Assembly: GCA_018372555.1 (NCBI GenBank) | Contig: JAHAIU010000037.1 | Coordinates: forward strand, 1 to 19,135 | DNA: 19,135 nt | Direction of reading: 5' to 3' | From: Clostridium sp. | GTDB lineage: Bacteria; Bacillota; Clostridia; Clostridiales; Clostridiaceae | In this document: positions 15,587 to 19,135 of the stretch, in pieces | How the letters are laid out: each line of letters starts with the position of its first letter | Position numbering within the stretch: the stretch's first letter is position 1 | The notes under the pieces: model-generated | Seen by the model: only the letters and a program-made list of their open reading frames with translations | Databases searched by the model: none | Told to the model about the DNA's origin: nothing | Program-made: the position numbers and the translations under genes

Positions 15587-16306
15587 ATGGAGTATTTTCA
15601 ATTAATGAAAGAAGCTTGCGAAGAAGTTGGACTAGAATTAACGGAAGACCAATATAATAAATTTATTGATTATATGAAGCTTTTACAAGAGTGGAATGAG
15701 AAAATAAATTTAACAGCTATTACAGAGGATGAGGATGTAATAAAAAAGCACTTTATTGACTGTATTAAGATATTTAAATCTAATGCTGTAAAAAATGCTA
15801 AAAGTATTATAGATGTAGGGACTGGGGCTGGTTTTCCTGGGTTACCTATAGCTATAATGAATCCAGATGTAAAAGTTGTATTATTAGATTCATTAAATAA
15901 GAGAATTAACTTTTTAAATGCTGTAGTTAGTAAATTAGAGTTGAAAAATGTTGAAACTATTCATTCAAGAGCAGAAGATGGAGCAAGAAATGTAAACTTA
16001 AGAGAAAAATTTGATGTCGCCACATCAAGAGCAGTAGCAAATATGGCTGTTTTATCAGAGTTTTGCATACCGTATGTTAAGGTTAATGGATATTTCGTTG
16101 CTTTAAAAGGACCATCAATAGAAGATGAATTAAAAGAGGGACAAAAAGCTATTGTGACTCTAGGAGGAAATTTAGAAAGAGTAATTGAAGTTACTATAGA
16201 AGAAACTAATTTAAAACATAATATTGTCGAAATTAAAAAAATTAGTAAGTGCCCTAAGACTTATCCTAGAAAAGCAGGTACAATTACAAAAAAGCCTATT
16301 AAATAA
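15587..16306 (+). CDS. rsmG: 16S rRNA (guanine-N7)-methyltransferase RsmG (GidB)
   Basis: RsmG methylates N7 of G527 (E. coli numbering) in the 530 loop of 16S rRNA using S-adenosylmethionine. The 239-residue product has the SAM-binding glycine loop VGTGAGFPG at 77-85, the preceding LLQEWNEKINLTAI block at 32-45 with the following HFIDC, and FDVATSRAVANMAVL. Loss of rsmG is a known route to low-level streptomycin resistance; this copy is intact. TGGAGG about 5 bases before the ATG supports the start. It follows mnmG after 16 bases and is the last gene of that operon. No convincing terminator follows. Confidence 0.96.
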   Translation: MEYFQLMKEACEEVGLELTEDQYNKFIDYMKLLQEWNEKINLTAITEDEDVIKKHFIDCIKIFKSNAVKNAKSIIDVGTGAGFPGLPIAIMNPDVKVVLLDSLNKRINFLNAVVSKLELKNVETIHSRAEDGARNVNLREKFDVATSRAVANMAVLSEFCIPYVKVNGYFVALKGPSIEDELKEGQKAIVTLGGNLERVIEVTIEETNLKHNIVEIKKISKCPKTYPRKAGTITKKPIK

Positions 16307-16506
16307 TTCTACAGAATAGAACATAATAATAGTATAAATATAGGATATACATCATAAATATATACAAAATTGTAAATATATGCAAATATATATAAGAATT
16401 TGTCTTACAAAAATAGGAAATAAAAAGAGGAAATAGTAAAGAAAAATAGAATTTTTTAATTATTGAGTTAATGGTAATTAATATTATGAGGGATGGTTGG
16501 GTGCAT
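16307..16506 (+). other. AT-rich gap between rsmG and noc, no gene seen
   Basis: The gap has a small hairpin (TTCTA/TAGAA, 5 bp, no T-run) just after rsmG and several imperfect copies of AAATATATNCAAA at about 16354-16395. TTGTAA at 16370-16375 with TAAGAA at 16393-16398 (17-base spacer) is a poor promoter candidate for noc. Nothing here is conclusive. Confidence 0.4.
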
Positions 16507-17283
16507 ATGAACAGAGAAATTACTAGTATAAATGTAGATAGGATATTTCCGAATACTTATCAGCCGAGAAGATTCTTTAATGAAGAGGCTCTAGAAGAAT
16601 TATCTCAGTCAATAAAGGAGCATGGAATTATTCAACCTATAACAGTTAGAAAAAGAGGAGATAATTTCGAACTAGTTGCAGGCGAAAGAAGATGGAGAGC
16701 AGCTAGAATGGCTGAGTTAGAAGCAGTACCTTGCAATATAATTGAAATTACAGATACTGAGTCTGCAGAAATAGCACTATTAGAAAATCTTCAAAGAGAA
16801 GACTTAAATTTTATTGAAGAGGCTGAAGCTTATTATAATTTAATAAATGATCATAAGTTTACGCAAGATGAGTTAGCAAAAAGGATGGGAAAAAAGCAAT
16901 CAACTATTGCTAATAAGCTAAGACTTCTAAAACTTTCTTCAAAAGTAAGAGAGTTATGTTTAGAGAATAAATTAACAGAAAGACATGCTAGAGCTTTATT
17001 GTCATTACCAAGTGAAGAATTACAATTAAAAGTTATAGAAAAAATTATAAAAAACTCTCTGAATGTAAAGGCGACTGAAGAATTAGTTAATAAAGAATTA
17101 TTAAAAATTGCTGGAGAAGAATTAAATAATAAAGATAAAAAAAGAGTTAAGAGTGTTTTTCCAGCTAAATTATATGTAAATACTATTAAGCAAGTATTTG
17201 ATAAATTTAATATTCCTGCAGAGTATAAATTTAAGGATGAAGAAGAGTTTATTCAAATAACAGTATCTATTCCTAAAAAATAG
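16507..17283 (+). CDS. noc: ParB-like nucleoid occlusion protein Noc
   Basis: Noc is a ParB paralogue that in Bacillus binds its own DNA sites and inhibits division over the nucleoid. The 258-residue protein has the ParB N-terminal CTPase domain with QPRR (19-22), SIKEHGIIQPI, and GERRWRA (59-65), then the helix-turn-helix around FTQDELAKRMGKKQSTIANKLRLL, and a C-terminal dimerisation part. Its place between rsmG and soj is the noc position in Firmicutes; a second ParB cannot be excluded by sequence alone. The ATG at 16507 has GAGGGATGG upstream. From this start the protein begins directly at the ParB domain and lacks the amphipathic membrane-binding helix of B. subtilis Noc; in-frame starts at 16471, 16486 and 16501 would add up to 12 residues. 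Confidence 0.88.
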   Translation: MNREITSINVDRIFPNTYQPRRFFNEEALEELSQSIKEHGIIQPITVRKRGDNFELVAGERRWRAARMAELEAVPCNIIEITDTESAEIALLENLQREDLNFIEEAEAYYNLINDHKFTQDELAKRMGKKQSTIANKLRLLKLSSKVRELCLENKLTERHARALLSLPSEELQLKVIEKIIKNSLNVKATEELVNKELLKIAGEELNNKDKKRVKSVFPAKLYVNTIKQVFDKFNIPAEYKFKDEEEFIQITVSIPKK

Positions 17284-17312
17284 TTGGATTCATATTTAAA
17301 TTTTATAATTTT

Positions 17313-17386
17313 AAGTGAAGAAGTAATACATTATGCCTAGAATAAAGCTAATGGCGTTAATTGTATAATATTTCTTCACTTTTTTA
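17313..17386 (+). terminator. Intrinsic terminator after noc
   Basis: AAGTGAAGAA (17313-17322) pairs perfectly with TTCTTCACTT (17372-17381), and the intervening 49 bases can fold further with an imperfect stem (including ATGCC/GGCGT). A T-run at 17380-17385 follows. It separates noc from soj-spo0J. Confidence 0.75.
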
Positions 17387-17398
17387 TTATGTTAATCT

Positions 17399-17426
17399 TT
17401 CAATATTATTTAAAAGTATATATAAT
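17399..17426 (+). promoter_or_regulatory. Possible soj-spo0J promoter
   Basis: A perfect TATAAT at 17421-17426 lies after the noc terminator, with only a poor -35 (TTCAAT at 17399-17404, spacer 16). A promoter is expected here because the terminator isolates soj from noc. Confidence 0.4.
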
Positions 17427-17447
17427 ATTATTATGGGAAGGGGGGTG

Positions 17448-17465
17448 AAGCTCGTAATAGAGCTT
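17448..17465 (+). promoter_or_regulatory. Hairpin between the ribosome binding site and start codon of soj
   Basis: AAGCTC (17448-17453) pairs with GAGCTT (17460-17465) around GTAATA; a G-U pair can extend it. It sits between the purine-rich ribosome site AAGGGGGG (17438-17445) and the soj ATG at 17470. An in-frame TAG at 17467-17469 rules out any earlier start, so without the hairpin the spacing would be 24 bases. Confidence 0.5.
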
Positions 17466-17469
17466 TTAG

Positions 17470-18234
17470 ATGAAGAAAGTTTGTATATTCAATCAAAAGG
17501 GTGGAGTTGGGAAAACTACTACTAATATTAATTTAAGTGCATATTTAGCTATGTCGGGTTATAAAGTACTAACTATAGATATAGATCCACAAGGAAATAC
17601 TACTAGTGGATTAGGATTAGATAAGAGGAATTTAGAAATGTCTATGTATGATGTAATTACTTCTGATGCATCATTAAAGGATATTATTTTAAAAAGTGAA
17701 CTTATCCCAAATCTTTACATAGCACCATCAACTATGGAATTAGCAGGTGCAGAAGTTGAGATTATAGGAAAATCAAATCGTGAAGTAATATTGTCTAATA
17801 AGTTAAAAGAAGTTGAAAATGACTATGACTTTATTTTTATAGATTGTCCACCTTCGTTAGGAGTGCTTACTATTAATGCACTTACTTCTGTACAATCTGT
17901 ATTAATTCCTATACAATGTGAGTTTTATGCCTTAGAAGGTGTTGGACAACTAATTAATACTATAAAATTAGTTAAGCAATCACTTAATAAGGACTTAGAA
18001 ATAGAGGGAGTAGTTATGACAATGTATGATTACAGAACTAATCTTAGTAATGAAGTTTTTGAGGAAGCAAAAAATTTCTTTAATGAGAAGGTTTATAAAA
18101 CTACTATTTCTAGAAATATTAGATTGGCAGAGGCGCCTAGTTTTGGATTACCAATAATGTTATACGATGAAAAATGTAAGGGAGCGGAAGCTTACAAAAC
18201 ATTAACAAAAGAATTTTTAAATAGGCAAAAGTAG
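17470..18234 (+). CDS. soj: Chromosome partitioning ATPase Soj (ParA)
   Basis: Soj is the ParA-type ATPase that works with Spo0J and parS in chromosome segregation; in Bacillus it also regulates DnaA. The 254-residue protein has the deviant Walker A KGGVGKTTT (10-18), Walker A' DIDPQGNTT, and Walker B FIFIDCPPSLG. There is no N-terminal extension, as in chromosomal (type Ib-like short) ParA. The ATG at 17470 is the only possible start because TAG precedes it in frame. The ribosome site is displaced behind a hairpin (17448-17465). spo0J follows without a gap. Confidence 0.97.
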   Translation: MKKVCIFNQKGGVGKTTTNINLSAYLAMSGYKVLTIDIDPQGNTTSGLGLDKRNLEMSMYDVITSDASLKDIILKSELIPNLYIAPSTMELAGAEVEIIGKSNREVILSNKLKEVENDYDFIFIDCPPSLGVLTINALTSVQSVLIPIQCEFYALEGVGQLINTIKLVKQSLNKDLEIEGVVMTMYDYRTNLSNEVFEEAKNFFNEKVYKTTISRNIRLAEAPSFGLPIMLYDEKCKGAEAYKTLTKEFLNRQK

Positions 18235-18243
18235 GTGAGTAAT

Positions 18244-19089
18244 ATGAATAAGAAATCAGCATTAGGAAAAGGATTAGGAGCATTAATTCCTAACGAAATA
18301 CAAAATAATGATAATAACAAACCTTCTCTTATTTCCTTAAATTTAATTAAAAGTAATGATGAGCAACCAAGAAAGGCTTTCGATGATGAAAAAATAGCTG
18401 AATTAGCTCAATCTATTAAGGAGCATGGTATAATTCAACCAATTATTTTAAATAAAAAGGATGATTACTATGTAATAGTAGCAGGGGAGAGAAGATGGAG
18501 AGCTGCCAAGCTTTTAGGACTAAAGGAAGTACCTTCAGTTGTAATGGATTTAACTGATAAAGATATATTAGAAATATCATTAATTGAAAATATTCAAAGA
18601 CAAGATCTTAATCCTATTGAAGAAGCTCTAGCCTATAAAAAGTTACTAAGTGACTTCAATTTAACTCAAGAGGAATTAAGCAAAAGAATAGGAAAATCGA
18701 GAGTGGCTATAAGTAATATAATTAGGTTAATTGCATTATGTGATACAGTTAAGCAATATCTAATTGATGAAGTTATATCTGAAGGTCACGGTAGAGCACT
18801 TTTAGCTATTACAGACCCTAAACTACAAAGTGAAATTGCTCAAAAGGTAATAGATGAAAAGTTATCTGTTAGAGAGTTAGAGAAGTTAATAAAACATCTA
18901 AATAGTAATAAAGAAGAAAAGCCAGTAAAAAGAGAAGTAAATCCTTACTATAAAGATGTAACAGAAAGATTGCAAAACTATTTTGGAACTAAAGTTAATA
19001 TAAGCAATAAGAATAATAAGGGTAAAATTGAAATAGAGTATTATTCAGAAGAAGATTTACAAAGGATACTAGAAATAATTAATTTATAA
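18244..19089 (+). CDS. spo0J: Chromosome partitioning protein Spo0J (ParB)
   Basis: Spo0J is the CTP-dependent clamp that loads at parS, spreads on DNA, recruits SMC and stimulates Soj. The 281-residue protein has the N-terminal Soj-stimulating segment KKSALGKGLGALI, the CTPase domain with QPRKAF, SIKEHGIIQPI and GERRWRA (81-87), the parS-reading helix-turn-helix around LTQEELSKRIGKSRVAISNIIRL, and a C-terminal dimer domain after a short basic linker. The ATG at 18244 is behind AGGTGAG; an in-frame GTG at 18235 overlaps that site and abuts the soj stop. It is a clear paralogue of Noc. A parS site begins one base past its stop codon. Confidence 0.96.
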   Translation: MNKKSALGKGLGALIPNEIQNNDNNKPSLISLNLIKSNDEQPRKAFDDEKIAELAQSIKEHGIIQPIILNKKDDYYVIVAGERRWRAAKLLGLKEVPSVVMDLTDKDILEISLIENIQRQDLNPIEEALAYKKLLSDFNLTQEELSKRIGKSRVAISNIIRLIALCDTVKQYLIDEVISEGHGRALLAITDPKLQSEIAQKVIDEKLSVRELEKLIKHLNSNKEEKPVKREVNPYYKDVTERLQNYFGTKVNISNKNNKGKIEIEYYSEEDLQRILEIINL

Positions 19090-19090
19090 G

Positions 19091-19106
19091 TGTTTCACGT
19101 GAAACA
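19091..19106. promoter_or_regulatory. parS: parS centromere site
   Basis: TGTTTCACGTGAAACA is a perfect 16-bp palindrome and matches the conserved parS consensus TGTTNCACGTGAAACA bound by Spo0J/ParB. It lies one base after the spo0J stop codon, about 10 kb from the origin, which is a common place for parS in Firmicutes. Confidence 0.95.
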
Positions 19107-19111
19107 TTACA

Positions 19112-19135
19112 AATAATAAATAAATAAATAAATAA
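19112..19135. repeat. Short ATAA tetranucleotide repeat at the window edge
   Basis: The last bases are several tandem copies of the 4-base unit AATA and run off the window, so the true length is unknown. It could be a simple-sequence tract or part of a terminator or spacer after spo0J. Confidence 0.6.

Noticed and set aside
16312..16326. Hairpin TTCTA-CAGAA-TAGAA after rsmG as a terminator
   Set aside because: Only 5 AT-rich base pairs and no T-run.
17445..17525. GTG-initiated 26-codon frame overlapping the soj start
   Set aside because: It overlaps the ribosome site, is out of frame with soj, and codes for nothing recognisable; chance is the simplest explanation.
1..19135. CRISPR arrays, insertion sequences, prophage or defence genes
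   Set aside because: No spaced direct repeats, transposase-like or integrase-like frames or foreign-looking composition were seen; every sizeable frame is a core gene.

Overview
This is the chromosomal replication-origin region of a low-GC Firmicute, most likely Clostridium sensu stricto (cluster I). Support comes from the very AT-rich sequence, strong AGGAGG ribosome binding sites, the gene order (rrn-gyrA-gyrB-remB-recF-yaaA-dnaN-dnaA | oriC | rpmH-rnpA-yidD-yidC-jag-mnmE-mnmG-rsmG-noc-soj-spo0J), and clostridial-looking GyrA, RpmH and Spo0J sequences. I cannot name the species. Genes point away from the dnaA-rpmH gap on both sides, so transcription runs with the two outgoing replication forks.

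Left arm (minus strand). The window opens inside the leader of an rRNA operon whose 16S gene lies just outside; boxA and two probable promoters are visible at 61-201. Then come gyrA, with a clear terminator, gyrB with a TTG start, remB/yaaB, recF, the S4-domain gene yaaA, dnaN and dnaA. They are closely spaced and look like one replication and topology cluster.

Origin. The origin is bipartite. The dnaA-dnaN gap (7724-7993) carries four DnaA boxes and a textbook basal unwinding module: DnaA box, degenerate box, GC tract, six DnaA-trios, AT-rich tract. The dnaA-rpmH gap (9350-9881) carries a second, denser set of DnaA boxes and, at its right edge, a perfect consensus promoter for rpmH.

Right arm (plus strand). 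rpmH (missed by simple ORF length cut-offs), rnpA, yidD, yidC and jag form a ribosome, RNase P and membrane-insertion operon ending in a strong terminator. A new promoter then serves mnmE-mnmG-rsmG (tRNA U34 and 16S rRNA modification). After an AT-rich gap comes the ParB-like noc, with its own terminator, then soj-spo0J (parA-parB) with a perfect parS palindrome one base after the spo0J stop codon.

I see no mobile element, CRISPR array, toxin system or other accessory cargo; this is core genome. The observations I would look at twice are regulatory: two genes (yaaA and soj) whose Shine-Dalgarno sequence is separated from the start codon by a perfect hairpin that would restore normal spacing, competing hairpins between rpmH and rnpA, and a Noc homologue that seems to lack the usual membrane-targeting N-terminus unless an upstream start is used.
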